DNA from: Steinernema hermaphroditum
Taxonomy: Eukaryota > Nematoda > Chromadorea > Rhabditida > Steinernematidae
Reading direction: 5' to 3'
Assembly: GCA_030435675.1 (NCBI GenBank)
Contig: CM059623.1
Coordinates: 4,986,012-5,050,011, forward strand
DNA length: 64,000 bases
Shown here: positions 10,495 through 21,212 of the stretch, in pieces
Numbering within the stretch: position 1 is the stretch's first letter
How the letters are laid out: each line of letters starts with the position of its first letter
Program-made: the position numbers and the translations under genes
The notes under the pieces: generated by a model
What the model was told of the DNA's origin: nothing
Database searches by the model: none
The model's input: only the letters and a program-made list of their open reading frames with translations

Positions 10495-13141
10495 ATGCCG
10501 TCGCTCATCGCCTTCGGACGTCGGTGGAACATCGCAAGCGACGACTTCGTTTTCCCGGAGATCACAGAAGCCTTCGTCCGATTCTTATGGTGAGTTGCGT
10601 TAGCTTCTATCTGAAGATCGCCGCGTCAGCTGGCATCGTCAGCAGGGCGCTCTTTTTCAGCTTCCTCTTTCAGCGATCTCAATCGATGTTTTCGCAATTT
10701 CAAACAGATTTTTGGGTGCTCTATAAACGAATTTACGGAAGTAGTGTTGGTTTTATGAAAAAGGCATGTTTTATGTGCTAAAGGCTGTGAAGGTCCGATT
10801 TTCATAATCGCTAACCTTCCTTGCAGAAGAATTGACCGTGGCCACGGGTCATCGGTAAGAATCAATGAATCAGTTGAGAGCAATGCGCATGTTTATTATC
10901 TACGGTGAACGGAGGTGGCCGTCGCTCGCGAGCACGGACGGTCCACGTGATTCGTTCTGTATAAACACTCATGTTACAACCGAAATCAAACTTAAATATA
11001 GTGTTTCATGGTTCTGTACTCTGTGCTGATGTCCGCATGATTTCAGGATAGCATGCGCGTTGCTGATCTTCTTCGTACACAGTCCGTTCGACTGCAAGTC
11101 GCCCCACTTGGTCGTCTACCTGTTCATCTTCTTCACGCTGAATGCGATTTCCCTGATATTGTGCGTTTTTCTTGCTTTGCTCAGCTCCCGGGGCACGATC
11201 ATCGATGGACAAGCCAGAGCTCGAGTGCCGCTGCTCATCTATATCCGTCTTCCGATCTTCATCTTCGAGTTCACATGGACCGTCGCCTCTACAGTCATGA
11301 TTCTGGGTATGCTGGAGACCCCTGGCTTCAAAGTTAAGACCTGAGTTGCAGGTCATAAAGATTTGTGCAATTTCGTCTACGGATTTTGGATAACCGTCAT
11401 CCTTGAGTGGATTCTGATGTTCTCAGTCCTCCTGGGAATAATCGTCGTTTTCAATCCCCACGGTAAATCCGAACGGTCCCTCTGGGGAGAGCAACGTTCT
11501 TGGACTACCTGCTTGAAACCTGTAAGTGCCCCATACACCCATATCAAATGGTTTCCTTTTGTTTAGTGCAAATTCCGCCAAAACGACATAATGCGTGCGG
11601 CGCTCGATGACATCGCGCTCCTGATGGCTACATTCTCAGCGGATAATGACTTTGTCCTCTCTGACCTTGTTTGTGGTCTCCTTCTCTATGTTCACTCGCC
11701 GCACAGGACTCCGAGAACGTCAGTGGACAACGACTCCGCCTCGGATAGGACTTTAGCCGTACGCGCTGCAGCAGCTGACTGGCAAGCGGGGCCGGAAACA
11801 CTCAATACGGTGAAGCGGATGTTGGACTTCGCCGTTGCCGTCTACGGATGGCCGATGTATATGATGAACAACTGTGGATTCACCGGCTGGTTCCGGCTGT
11901 TCAAGCGTCTCCAATGCTTCCAGAGTTGCAGCTGCAACCAAGTGCTTGTAGTGCAGGACAATTGCTGCTTCTGTCACACCGCCGCTTTCGTGCTCGAATC
12001 TCAAGTGGACCAAACGGACCTGTTTTTCGTTTCCTTCCGAAACGCTCTGTACAAAGTGCCCTTCGTGGTCCTTGTGGATCATGCCACGAAGTCCATCGTC
12101 ATCACGATCCGCGGTTCCGCTTCTCTCATGGATTTGGTTACGGATCTCTCTCTCAATGACGAATTGTTTACAGCGGACGTCGACTCCGATCCCATTCTCA
12201 GGTTCGCTCCCCGGGTCAGTGCTGCGATGTGATTCGTTCTATTTAGAAACGATCGAGAGCTGGACAGTGAAGGCGAAGTTCGCGTGCATCGTGGAATGCT
12301 CAATGGCGCGCGATATGTGTACGAAACCCTCAGGGAGCACAACGTCATTGAAGATCTCTACGTTCTGAATCCGGGATACAATCTAGTCATCTGCGGCCAT
12401 TCCCTAGGCGGAGGGGTCGCGTCGCTTCTAACGCTTCTACTCAAGTATGAAACCATCGCCTTCTTCGAGATGAGAATTATTTCTTTTAGACAAACTTATC
12501 CACAGGTGCGATGCTATGCTTTCTCTCCTCCAGGATGCGTCATCTCGGAACACGGGGTCAACGACACCGAATCCCACGTCCTCGGAATCGTCGTCGGCGA
12601 CGACATCGTCCCCCGCATCTCCTACCAATCGATGCTCAATCTAAAGCAGAAGATCGATCAAGAGATCTTCGCGACCAACAAGGCCAAGTACGAGATCATC
12701 ATCAAGGGCATCTTCCAGCTCTTCTTCTCCGCGCCATGGGAACTTCACAATGCGGACGAAGACGCGGAAAACGTTGCTGAGGCGATTGTCGCCAGAAGAC
12801 GTCTTGTCGCTGGAAACGGGTCATCCGCTGGATACGGAGGCACAGAGACCGGTGACAACTCCGGTTCGTTGGTGGGCACACGCTTGGAGAGCGCCCGTAA
12901 CGTTCGACTCTATCCCCCTGGTCGTCTTCTCCATCTTCGAGTCGATGAAGATGGAGGCATAGCCACTCGGTGGATGCATTACAGGTGAGAGGAGAGGAAA
13001 CCGGACAGAGTACTGTAACTTCCTTTCAGTGAGTTTTCGGAAATCATCGTGACGGGAACGATGTTCTCCGACCACATGCCGTACGCGATAAAGAAGGTCC
13101 TTCGGAAGACGCAAGAGATGGTTCCTGCGATAGTTCTGTAG
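10495..13141 (+). CDS. dagl: sn-1-specific diacylglycerol lipase (DAGL)
   Basis: DAGL releases 2-arachidonoylglycerol-type monoacylglycerols from diacylglycerol at the plasma membrane. The first exon begins [20 protein letters not shown], matching the conserved N-terminus of DAGL-alpha. It joins at 11047 after a 457-base intron (10590-11046). Four membrane segments follow ([53 protein letters not shown]). The cytoplasmic part has YGWPMYMM, a Cys-rich insert, [19 protein letters not shown], the lipase elbow [14 protein letters not shown] with the nucleophile Ser, and CYAFSPPGC. The protein ends soon after the domain ([10 protein letters not shown] ... MVPAIVL), without the long regulatory tail of DAGL-alpha, so its length is nearer DAGL-beta. 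Skipping the small candidate exon near 10827 avoids an in-frame stop. Confidence 0.93.
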
Positions 13142-13379
13142 AAGCTTGGGTGGACAAAACCGGTTCGAATAGTATCCTGTACATAGCTGTTACGCGAGAA
13201 CGTGCCTTGAAGTCAGAGTATTTATACCATATTAACATATTATGAATGTCATTGTTGTTGAGCGAGAAGTGAAATTTTCTTCTGGCAAAGCGGATTTACA
13301 TAAGACACTGGAATATACAATTTGAAGAAAATTTATAGAAGGCAGTTCTCTACATATTATGCGCGGTTCGTTCACCCGA

Positions 13380-14611
13380 TCAGTTTCCCATCTCCAGGAA
13401 GAGAGAGTACGTTTGCCGTGTGCACTGGCCCTTTTCGGCGTCGAAGTGGAACTTGTAGTAGCTCCCATCTGTCATCACCACCACGATGGAGTTGGGCTCC
13501 GCGGAGAAAGCACACTTGGAGACTATGGCGGGGAGTTTGTTCTTGGTCGCTGTGGGCTGAATGTGGAATCGAGAAAAGCTCACTTCGCCTTTGATGTAGT
13601 TCTCGAGTTTCCTGGAACGCAGAGTTACGATAGATCTCGGGGTTCCGGTATGTACTTGGAGTTGCTCCGCTTCAAAGGTTTTTGGAGGGAGAAGAGGTGG
13701 ATCGTCGAGTGGTCACTGGAGACGCATACCATCGAGGCTTCGGCGTTGAAGTTGAGGCTAAAGATCCTCGCGTTGTTGGTGCCGCGCCTCAGCTCGTTCA
13801 GCTTCTCGTTGCTTTTCGTGTCGAAGACCCTGACGAGCGTTCCTTTCTCCGAAGCGGTCGCCAGCTTCAGACCTAAACAGATCAGCGTTAAGAAGGCTAT
13901 CCACAGATCCCTTACTAACCGTCATTGCTGAGCGCCATAGCGACGATCTGACTCTGATGGGCGTCGATGATGTGCCGGGGGGCGTCGGGCTTCGCCAGGC
14001 TGAGGACGTGGACGGAGCCTGCGGTGGTCGAGGACGGGAAGGCGAGGACGGCTTCGCCCATCGGCGAGAGCGTGCACAGGCCTTGGACGTTGGGCCACGT
14101 CTCCAGCACGTGGAGGCGCTTCGGGCTCTCCACGAAACTGTACACGTGGATTGTGCTGTCGAGGACGGCGATGATTCGGTCGCGTCGAAGGCGGACGGCG
14201 CGGACCTCGCTGGGAAGCTCGAGTTCGATGACCGGTTTTTCCTTGATGCACTCCCAGATCACCACTATAAGAGGGTTTCTTGGTTATGAGGTCATCTGGG
14301 ATATCCCCTTGCAACCAGTCTCTGCAGAGGGAGACGATGCAAATGAGTGGATGTAGTGGTAAACTGTCTATGCAGAACCGACCTCGGTTAGGGGTAAAAG
14401 CGGGAGTCGGTCCACCTCCGACGAGGGCGATGTAGTTGCAGCGGAAAAGCATTTCCACTATCGAGATGCCTCCATTCAGGTGGACAGAGTGGATCTGCTT
14501 CAGCGGATCCACGTTGTAGACGCGAAAGCCGGTGCTGCAACCGCAGCCAAAACAACCGCTGTCTTGGTTGAAGTTGACCGACAGAACTCCACAGGCCATG
14601 TTCTCCATCAT
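13380..14611 (-). CDS. epg-6: WIPI3/WDR45B-type PROPPIN, autophagy phosphoinositide-binding WD40 protein
   Basis: PROPPINs are seven-bladed beta-propellers that bind PI3P and PI(3,5)P2 on early autophagosomal membranes. The start reads MACGVLSVNFNQDSGCFGCG, then GFRVYNVDPL and VEMLFRCNYIALVGGG, the WIPI3/WIPI4 signature. KLATASEKGTLVRVFDT and NELRRGTNNARI follow; LRRG is the phosphoinositide-binding L/FRRG motif with both arginines present. It ends YSLFLEMGN, like WDR45B. The first large intron ends at about 14273, joining PN to VVIWECIKEK. It starts 172 bases after the MRPL40 stop on the same strand, so the two may form an operon. Confidence 0.94.
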
Positions 14612-14782
14612 TTCAGACGAGCAGCATCCCTAGAGGGGACATGTTCCGAGTTCACACATGGATAGGAAGAGATAACAGCATAGAAGCGAACATCTTTGGC
14701 AAACGGAACGTACAAGACACAGTCGAGCTGATTTATGGCCTAAGGCATCTGACGTCAACAAGAAAACAAAAAGTATAACAGT

Positions 14783-15568
14783 TCACGTCCACGTGCGGGT
14801 GGTGTCAATGTAATCTCCATCGGGGCTCTCGTATTTCTCGATCGGCGGCGTCAGCGCGGGACCGTCGATTACGAGATGCAACAAGCTATCGTCGGGCTTA
14901 ACGGCAGCTTCGTAGAGGGCGGGAGAGAGCGCCTTCAGTTTCTCGAGCGCCTTGCGTTGTGATTCCAGGCGCTCGCGAATCCACTTGTCGTCGGCGCGCA
15001 TCAGATGGTTCCTCGTCTTCGCGTACTCCTTCAGCACGACGGCGCGCTCGTCTGCTACTTGTTCGGGTACTACATATGGCTCACGGATTCGTTCGCTGAA
15101 ATGAGTTTCGGTTAGAAATTGAGAAAGCGGAAACGACGCAATGCGTGTTTTTCACACATTGATGGAGTTCTGGGAAAAGCAGGGGTGGATGAACAATGCT
15201 TATGTATGAGCTTTCTTAGTCTTTGTAGAACAGCGCAAACAGACTGGTCGCCATAAACTACAAGTTTTCATAAATCTACACAGCACTCACTGGATATTCT
15301 TGGCCGACTTGATGTCGACGGCCATCTCGTCGACCGGCTTCGGCTTCTTGCTGTGCTTCTGCATCTGTCGAATCTCCCGCTCCAACTTCTTTCGGCGGCG
15401 GGTTTCGCGAGCCTTCGCCACTTCGGGATCCATCTTCTTCTGCCGCTTCATGAACACCGAGCTGAAAGCGGGAACGCGTGAATCGTCGCCTAGGCAAACG
15501 TCGCTGACTCACCCACATTGCATCGGCGACGTGTGGAAGCTGCGTACCAGTGGCCTCAGGAAATTCAT
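14783..15568 (-). CDS. mrpl-40: Mitochondrial ribosomal protein L40
   Basis: Three exons (15568-15513, 15461-15291, 15095-14783) sum to 540 bases, giving 179 residues. The N-terminus MNFLRPLVRSFHTSPMQCG is a basic mitochondrial presequence. The charged middle (RETRRRKKLEREIRQMQK) and the C-terminal block SPALYEAAVKPD with TPPIEKYESPDGDYID match mL40 of animals. It is a structural protein of the large mitochondrial ribosomal subunit. The ATG lies three bases after a CCTTTCAG acceptor, consistent with trans-splicing. Confidence 0.9.
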
Positions 15569-15944
15569 GGCCTGAAAAGGGAGATACAAAGATAAGATCG
15601 CGGAGCCAATCGGGCAGATAGAGAGGACGACGAGGAGAAACTGAAAAGAAAACAGAGTGAGCGCGTTTGTGATTTACGAACAGCGATAGGGTCGTGGCGG
15701 GACGTCCCCCGAAGCTCTTTGTGAAGTCAGTATGATCAGTCAAATCATAAATGAATCACAGGAAGCTGATAAACATGGGAAATAGAGCTGATAGTGCTCG
15801 CTTCTGCAATCCATCTAATCTTAGCCTGCTCCACAGCTGGTAAGCCTTCCCTCGTGAGCCGACAGTTTCGAAACGAAAATGGGATTATTTGTTTATGATA
15901 CAGTGATGGACATAGATGTGAACATCATTGGGCTGAAATAGTTG
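15569..15944. other. Intergenic upstream of MRPL40
   Basis: Probably promoter and outron of MRPL40. An open frame on minus from 15743 (MTDHTDFTKSF) ends in a donor-like site near 15679 and might be a 5' leader exon, but it shows no domain. Confidence 0.35.
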
Positions 15945-16232
15945 AAGAAGAGGGGCTAGCCTACAGGGGGGCTGGAAGCCGATCTTGTAGAGGATGCGCT
16001 TGGGGAGGGCGAGGCTCCAAATGTCACTAAAGCATCTAAAGTCCGAAACCATACGACAGAGATTCAGTCACGGATCGTTTGACACCGTATCATTCGAAAT
16101 CGACGATGTTGAGCCCCCAGGCGACGCTTACCCCGGCCTGGTGACCGTACTTGGCCGGAATGTCGTCCTGGAAGAAGAGACGAACCTCCATAGCTCGTTC
16201 TTCCGAGGCCAATTATTGCGAAAAAGGATTTA
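15945..16232 (-). pseudogene. Relic of a SARA/ZFYVE9-type gene (scrambled fragment)
   Basis: Minus-strand translation at about 15990-16025 gives WSLALPKRILYKIGFQ, the same 16 residues as the SARA gene at about 62350-62400. The DNA match continues through the following donor site (TGTAGGCTA). Upstream on the same strand (about 16130-16200) it reads RLFFQDDIPAKYGHQAG, which resembles the extreme C-terminus of SARA proteins (a VGYQAG-type segment), followed by a GTAAGC donor. The order is reversed relative to a normal SARA gene and no long frame joins them, so it is a broken copy. The SARA gene in this window stops just before the segment seen here. Confidence 0.6.
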
Positions 16233-16271
16233 GCGGGCGAGGTAAGGGAACAGTTAGATAAGAAGGAACAA

Positions 16272-17279
16272 CTAGGCGAAGATGAAATACATGGCTCCGT
16301 TCCATGTATGCCTTAAAGAACCATCGACCATCACCGCGATCCTCTCGAGGACAAGGAACAGGCGCCGTCCCTCAACAGTCGGGTGCTCCTTTACAAAGTA
16401 GTGGGTAGGTTCGCCGAAGGGATACCTCAGAGGAGTGGGGATCAGAGATCCATCCGGCAACTTTCGGAAATGTTGGCGAATCCCCCGTTCTTCGAAACGC
16501 TCCCAAAGTGTCACCCCGACTGTCTTGCCAGAAAGAGGAGCAGAGGAGGAGATCCACTCGTTCAGGAGGGACTCGACGAATCCGTCTCCCGACAGGTTGA
16601 GTCTCTTGAAGTGGGGAAGCTCCAAGAAGCGTCGGAGCATAGAGATGTGTTCCGTGGTGAGCGTGCGCATATGGTAATCCAACTCGGATATCACCTTGTT
16701 GGACTCCAGCACGAAGGTTATCAGGGGCTGTAGGTGCTGCAGGGGGTTCTCGAAGGCCGGTTCGAGGATGCGGAGCTTTCGCAGGTTCGCGGCTATGCCG
16801 GAGTTCATGAGGAAGGCAAAGAAGGCGGAGAAGTCGATTTTGGGTCCGATTACGAGGATGAGGCGGATATCTCTGATGCGAGAAAGGATCCTGAGGACAT
16901 TTAAAAAAAGGGGATTAGATGACAGAATGGTCGCGTCTTCAGGAACGGAGGAACTGTGAATTTCTAACTTTAAAAAGTTGATTGCACCCCTGAACACTGC
17001 GTTTTTGAGTCTTGTGAAGTCGTATACCGGAGTGTCGATGAACGTAGACAAGTGTTCCTCAATACAGGCTCCACGGTCGAATGTCACTGGAATAACCAGA
17101 TAGACTCCCGTCAATGAACAAGGTGCATAGCAGTTAATGGCCGCAAAAACTTCCGATCTCTCCTTGCAGTGGCGCTCCACCTCCGGGCCTAGAAGCTGGG
17201 CGCTGTGCAGCGTCGCCAAATCGGATTTCCCCAGCTGCGGCAGCAGCTGATGGACGAAGGCGAGTTCCACACAATCCAT
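16272..17279 (-). CDS. Unknown protein, multi-copy family, possibly F-box/LRR-like
   Basis: A single uninterrupted reading frame of 335 residues from ATG 17279; an in-frame ATG at 17363 would add 28 hydrophobic residues. The start (LPQLGKSDLATLHSAQLLG) vaguely resembles an F-box, and the middle has leucine-rich stretches (RFLELPHFKRLNLSGDGF), but I recognise no family. Nearby are two more partial copies: 17514-17850 on the same strand and 20020-20240 on the other. Lineage-specific tandem families of this kind are common in nematodes. The lack of introns in 1 kb contrasts with its neighbours. Confidence 0.6.
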   Translation of the reverse strand: MDCVELAFVHQLLPQLGKSDLATLHSAQLLGPEVERHCKERSEVFAAINCYAPCSLTGVYLVIPVTFDRGACIEEHLSTFIDTPVYDFTRLKNAVFRGAINFLKLEIHSSSVPEDATILSSNPLFLNVLRILSRIRDIRLILVIGPKIDFSAFFAFLMNSGIAANLRKLRILEPAFENPLQHLQPLITFVLESNKVISELDYHMRTLTTEHISMLRRFLELPHFKRLNLSGDGFVESLLNEWISSSAPLSGKTVGVTLWERFEERGIRQHFRKLPDGSLIPTPLRYPFGEPTHYFVKEHPTVEGRRLFLVLERIAVMVDGSLRHTWNGAMYFIFA

Positions 17280-17513
17280 GGTAAACACAAAAGTGATCGA
17301 AAAGAAAGTTTGTGATACGTTGATGAGATCAGCGATGCATACAACAATGTGAAATTTGCACATGTGTACACATTCCTGCGCGAGTTCTCTTCAAGACGCT
17401 CAATCCCCGCAGTATCTAATGGGGTGACGGAGGAAGAGAGCCCTGTCGGGTAAGGCAAAGTAACAGGGTCTTTGATTTTTTTCTATTTTTTACTTTGTAA
17501 CAGGAGAACGTTC

Positions 17514-17850
17514 CTAAACTGGTTGGTTGAGTCTCTTGAAGTGGGGAAGCTCCAAGAAGCGTCGGAGCATAGAGATGTGTTCCGTGGTGAGCGTGCGCAT
17601 ACGGTAATCCAACTCGGATATCACCTTGTTGGACTCCAGCACGAAGGTTATCAGGGGCTGTAGGTGCTGCAGGGGGTTCTCGAAGGCCGGTTCGAGGATA
17701 TGGAGCTTTCGCAGGTTCGCGGCTATCCCGGAGTTCACGAAGAGGGCAAAGAAGGCGGAGAAGTCGATTTTGGGTCCGATTTCTAGGATGAGGCGGATAT
17801 CTCTGATGCGAGAAAGGATCCTGAGGACATTTAAAATAGTTCCTCTGGAA
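17514..17850 (-). pseudogene. Truncated duplicate of the unknown gene at 16272-17279
   Basis: Bases 17525-17836 match 16595-16906 at a constant offset of 930, with a few substitutions and no insertions or deletions, so the duplicated block is about 312 bases. The reading frame stays open (NLRKLHILEPAFENPLQ) but both ends of the protein are missing. The edges are abrupt: it ends after CTGAGGACATTTAAAA in both copies. Confidence 0.7.
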
Positions 17851-18240
17851 CCTTTTGTCCTCTAGCCATGTCCTTGAGTCGGTAGCGTGAATTAAACGAA
17901 GGTACCTTTGCTAAACAGAGCGTCACTGCGGCTACGGCCACAGGGAAACCCGTTACCGAAGCCCCACTCCAAAAAAAAACTGGCGAAGCACCACTAAAGC
18001 AAAAATTCCTGCACTTCGCCCTCCTCAGGGTGCACCTGGTACAAATCGCGTCGAATGCACCAGTTCCGAGGAGAGCGAAGTGAAAGGGAAGAGGTTCCCA
18101 AGTCTCCAAGACCATCAACCATTCAGACAGACATGTACGGTCTGTCTGGTCTCTTTTGCGTCCCCAGGCTGCTCCCGCGGTCGCCGCCTCACTTGTTCCA
18201 TGAGTGAGAGTCGGAGAGGTTGAGCGATTTGCTCCGCGCT
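17851..18240. other. Intergenic, no gene recognised
   Basis: Spacer before the unknown disordered protein gene. A 95-residue open frame on minus (17831-18118) looks like chance. Confidence 0.35.
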
Positions 18241-19822
18241 ATGTGCAATATCATCAAAAAGAAAAGCGCCGCGAAACCGAAACCTCCTGTGGATGCATCT
18301 ACTGCCCGTCCCGTGAAGAAGCTGCCCCCGAAGCCTCTGCCCGTGAAGTCTCTGCCCCCGAAGGCTCTGCCCGCGACAACGCCGCACTCAAACATAGCGC
18401 CATCTCCGAAGGCACCGCCTCCGAAGAAACCCCAGGAAGCGAAGACGTCGGAAATTTTCCCGGCGCAGGCCAAACCTACGAAGAGCGAAAGCAAGAAGAC
18501 TGAAATCAGCGTTCAGGTGAGTGAGTGAAGGCCGCTCCGAGTGACAACTGAATGTTTAGAACACTCAGGGCAGCTCTGCTCGGAGTCGCAGTGGCAAAAA
18601 GACGGGCAAGGCGGTGGCGGTGACGTCACAGAAGAAGACCGCAGTACCGACGTTGATCTCGCGAAGGAACGAGCGGAACGTGGATAAGACGCAGGAGCAG
18701 CTCTCATCGATGCAGAAGAGCATCGCTCCACAGAGCCGCATCGGCGACATCTGCTTTCAACTCCCACAGACTTCTGTCAAGAAAAAGGTGCAAAATTCGC
18801 CGATAGCGAAGACGCCACCGATACTACCGACGCTTCCGAAGCCTCCGAAGCCTCCAAAGTCTCCGAAGCCGGAAGTCGTAACAGAGGCGAAGGCGCAAGT
18901 GAAAGCGAAGCCGCCTGTCGAAGAGGACACCGTATACCAGAAGAAGTTAATGCGGCAGCGGAGCAGGACGACGACGAGTTCGAGCGAGAGACCGACAGAG
19001 GATGCGACCGTCGACGGCGGCGGCGACGATTCGACACAGGACGACGAAAGTCCTGAGTGCTACATGTGGGACGACGATGACATCGTCTTCGTGTGCCACG
19101 ATCAGATCGCCGAGCTGGAGAACGTGAGTCTCCTCACAGATTCTGTGAATTCGATCTTCTTCAGGAGGACCTGGCGCGTCTCGAGGACATCGCCGCGACG
19201 ACGCCTCCCTTCACAAAGTGGAATCCACTGGCCACCGTCGAGGAGATGGAAGATCGGCATCTCTTCACACGCGGCGTCCTAACATCCTACACGCTCACCT
19301 CTACGGGCATGACATTCCCCAACCAGAACGACCTCGCCGAGTTCCAGGAGGGAGCTGCCAAGAACGCAGTCCCCGAAGGTCCCCAGATCACCTTCGTCGA
19401 CTACAACAAAAATGATATTGTCGAAATTAACAAGGACCAAGTCCTCCTGAAGTGAGTTCGCACAGATTATAACTGATGGTACGGTAGCGATTTTAGGAAA
19501 CCCGTCAAGGATCATACGATGTCGTTGTCAGAGAATGCGACGATGCCGTCGAACATTTCACGATTGGTGGAATCCTCGAAGATTGGGCGGACCTGCGCTA
19601 CCGTGTCATCCGTCTACGAAGAGGAGGCAAGTAGTGTATTCTGTAGCACTATTTATTCTGTTTAGCCCACGGTCCCTTCGATTAGAAGCTCCAAGACACC
19701 GAAATCGATAACGAGGGTATGTTTCTCTTCTTCGTTCGTTCACTCATGTGGCACTTTAGAAGCCGAATACGATGAGCCGAAGTCGTGTGGATGTATCCAT
19801 GAAGAGCAGAAAGTCGAAGTAG
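18241..19822 (+). CDS. Unknown protein with disordered Lys/Pro-rich N-terminus
   Basis: Starts MCNIIKKKSAAKPKPP. Residues 1-200 are low-complexity (repeats of KxLPPKxLP, then PKPPKPPKSPKP), basic and likely unfolded. A more ordered acidic segment follows (CYMWDDDDIVFVCHDQIAEL; FTKWNPLATVEEMEDRHLF; TSYTLTSTGMTFPNQNDLAEF), with a short Ser/Arg tail. Short introns are clear at about 18522-18560, 19122-19164, 19453-19497 and near 19720-19760. One intron (19627-19665) begins GCAAGT, a GC-AG intron. If a GT donor three bases inside were used instead, the protein would stop at about 19688. No known domain recognised. Confidence 0.7.
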
Positions 19823-20019
19823 TTCTTCATGTTTAGGTCACTATTAAAAACTTTTTGATTTCAACAATTCCTCCGATTGTCATAGGAAAGTGTGAAGTGT
19901 GAAGCTCACAGTGTCCCTTATCCGACAAAGCTCTTCTGGAGGATGTAGTTCTCATTGCCTCGTTTCCGTCTCTCTCGTCACATATTTATCGCTTCCTACT
20001 TATACTACTTCCCCACTTT

Positions 20020-20240
20020 AAGAGACTTAACCTGGTAAGCGAATACAAATTTGTGGAGTCCCTTCTGAACGAGTGGACCTCGTCCTTTGCTCCTCTTTCT
20101 GGCAAGACAGTTGGGGCGAGGTATTGGGAGCATTTCGAAGAATGGGGGATTCGCGAACATTTCCGAAAGTTGCCGGATGGATCTCAGATCCCCACTCCTC
20201 TGAGGTACCCTATTCACTATTTCGTAAAGGAGCGCCGACG
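20020..20240 (+). pseudogene. Inverted partial copy of the unknown gene family
   Basis: Plus-strand translation gives FVESLLNEW, APLSGKTVGARYWEHFEEWG and HFRKLPDGSQIPTPLRYP, clearly related to residues 240-300 of the gene at 16272-17279. Only this C-terminal part is present. Immediately upstream the copy reads AACCTGGTAAGCG where the intact gene has a coding continuation. Confidence 0.6.
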
Positions 20241-21210
20241 ACCGAGAGACGGCGACTGTTTCGCGGCGTCAACAGGGACCAGAGATGGTCCCAAGAAGCC
20301 GTTCTCGGACCCCGTTACGAAATCGTCTCGTGCAAACCTGAGCAGAATCTGCGTTCCAATGGATGATCGATGCCAGAGACCAACATCAAGACTTTCAACA
20401 TCGTGGATTACCGTAACGCGCGTCTAAACGCGACGCCAGCGACGTTGAAAACGATGGTCTCCCAACAGTCTTCGGCTCGAAACAGACGAGCCATCGAATA
20501 CGATATAATAAGTAATAAGAAGTGAAACACAATCATAAACTATAACAATCTACTGGGTGTGGCAAAAGTTCTGTCACGCCGATTTTCGTTATTCATTTTT
20601 GTCGTTCAGTGAGTTGGTTGCGTTGCGCCGCAACGCATCTGCTTAAAATAATCTTCGGCGACACCTGATATGCCGCTAGCTATCTTCATGGCCGATCTTC
20701 TCGTCACTTTTGGAAAAAAGCGCTCCGAAAGCCGGAGAATTCATTGAAAACTTTTCTAACCGTGTCACAGTTATTTGGAATCCGAAAAAGTCCCTGGTTC
20801 GAATTGCATATTTACAAGTTTCTAGAAAAAAGTGTCACAGTGAAAATCGTAAAGACCTGTCTACATGCTGAGGGATTGGCGATTGGTGTAGCTGAGTGCA
20901 GCTCAGCTCATTTACTAAAAAACAAATGAAATGGCAGGACTTCTTAAAGGTGCATGTCGTATTTTAAGGACCTGAGTATCATTAATTTGAACGCAGCAGC
21001 CTATTTGAGGCCATGTTGTCTTCATCCCATTAGGCTCCTACACACCTTGAAGATTAGGGCAACGCACGAGAGCCGACAAGAAGTTTTGTCTACGAGGCCT
21101 ACTTCCCTAATGAAGTCAGTAAGTACAGTCTGTTGCATAAAGATAGGGCCACCCTGTTTTTTTAACGATTTTGAGGTAAACTATGTTCTATGTGAAATTT
21201 TTTTGGACAC
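20241..21210. other. Intergenic, probable degenerate transposon remnant
   Basis: At 20551 a TA is followed by CTGGGTGTGGCAAAAGTTCT, which resembles a mariner-type terminal repeat; a GGGCCACCCTGT near 21150-21162 could be a decayed opposite end. No transposase-like reading frame survives. No gene is seen. Confidence 0.3.
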
Positions 21211-21212
21211 TA

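Noticed and set aside
10827..10855. Candidate small second exon of DAGL with good flanking splice signals
   Set aside because: Including it creates an in-frame TGA at the junction; direct joining of exon 1 to 11047 keeps the conserved frame.
5324..13141. Functional cluster of diacylglycerol signalling (chimaerin plus DAGL)
   Set aside because: Only two genes, separated by an unrelated gene and a tRNA; most likely chance.
20551..21165. Second, older mariner-type element
   Set aside because: One end is convincing but the other matches poorly and no transposase remnant is readable; noted only as a possible remnant.
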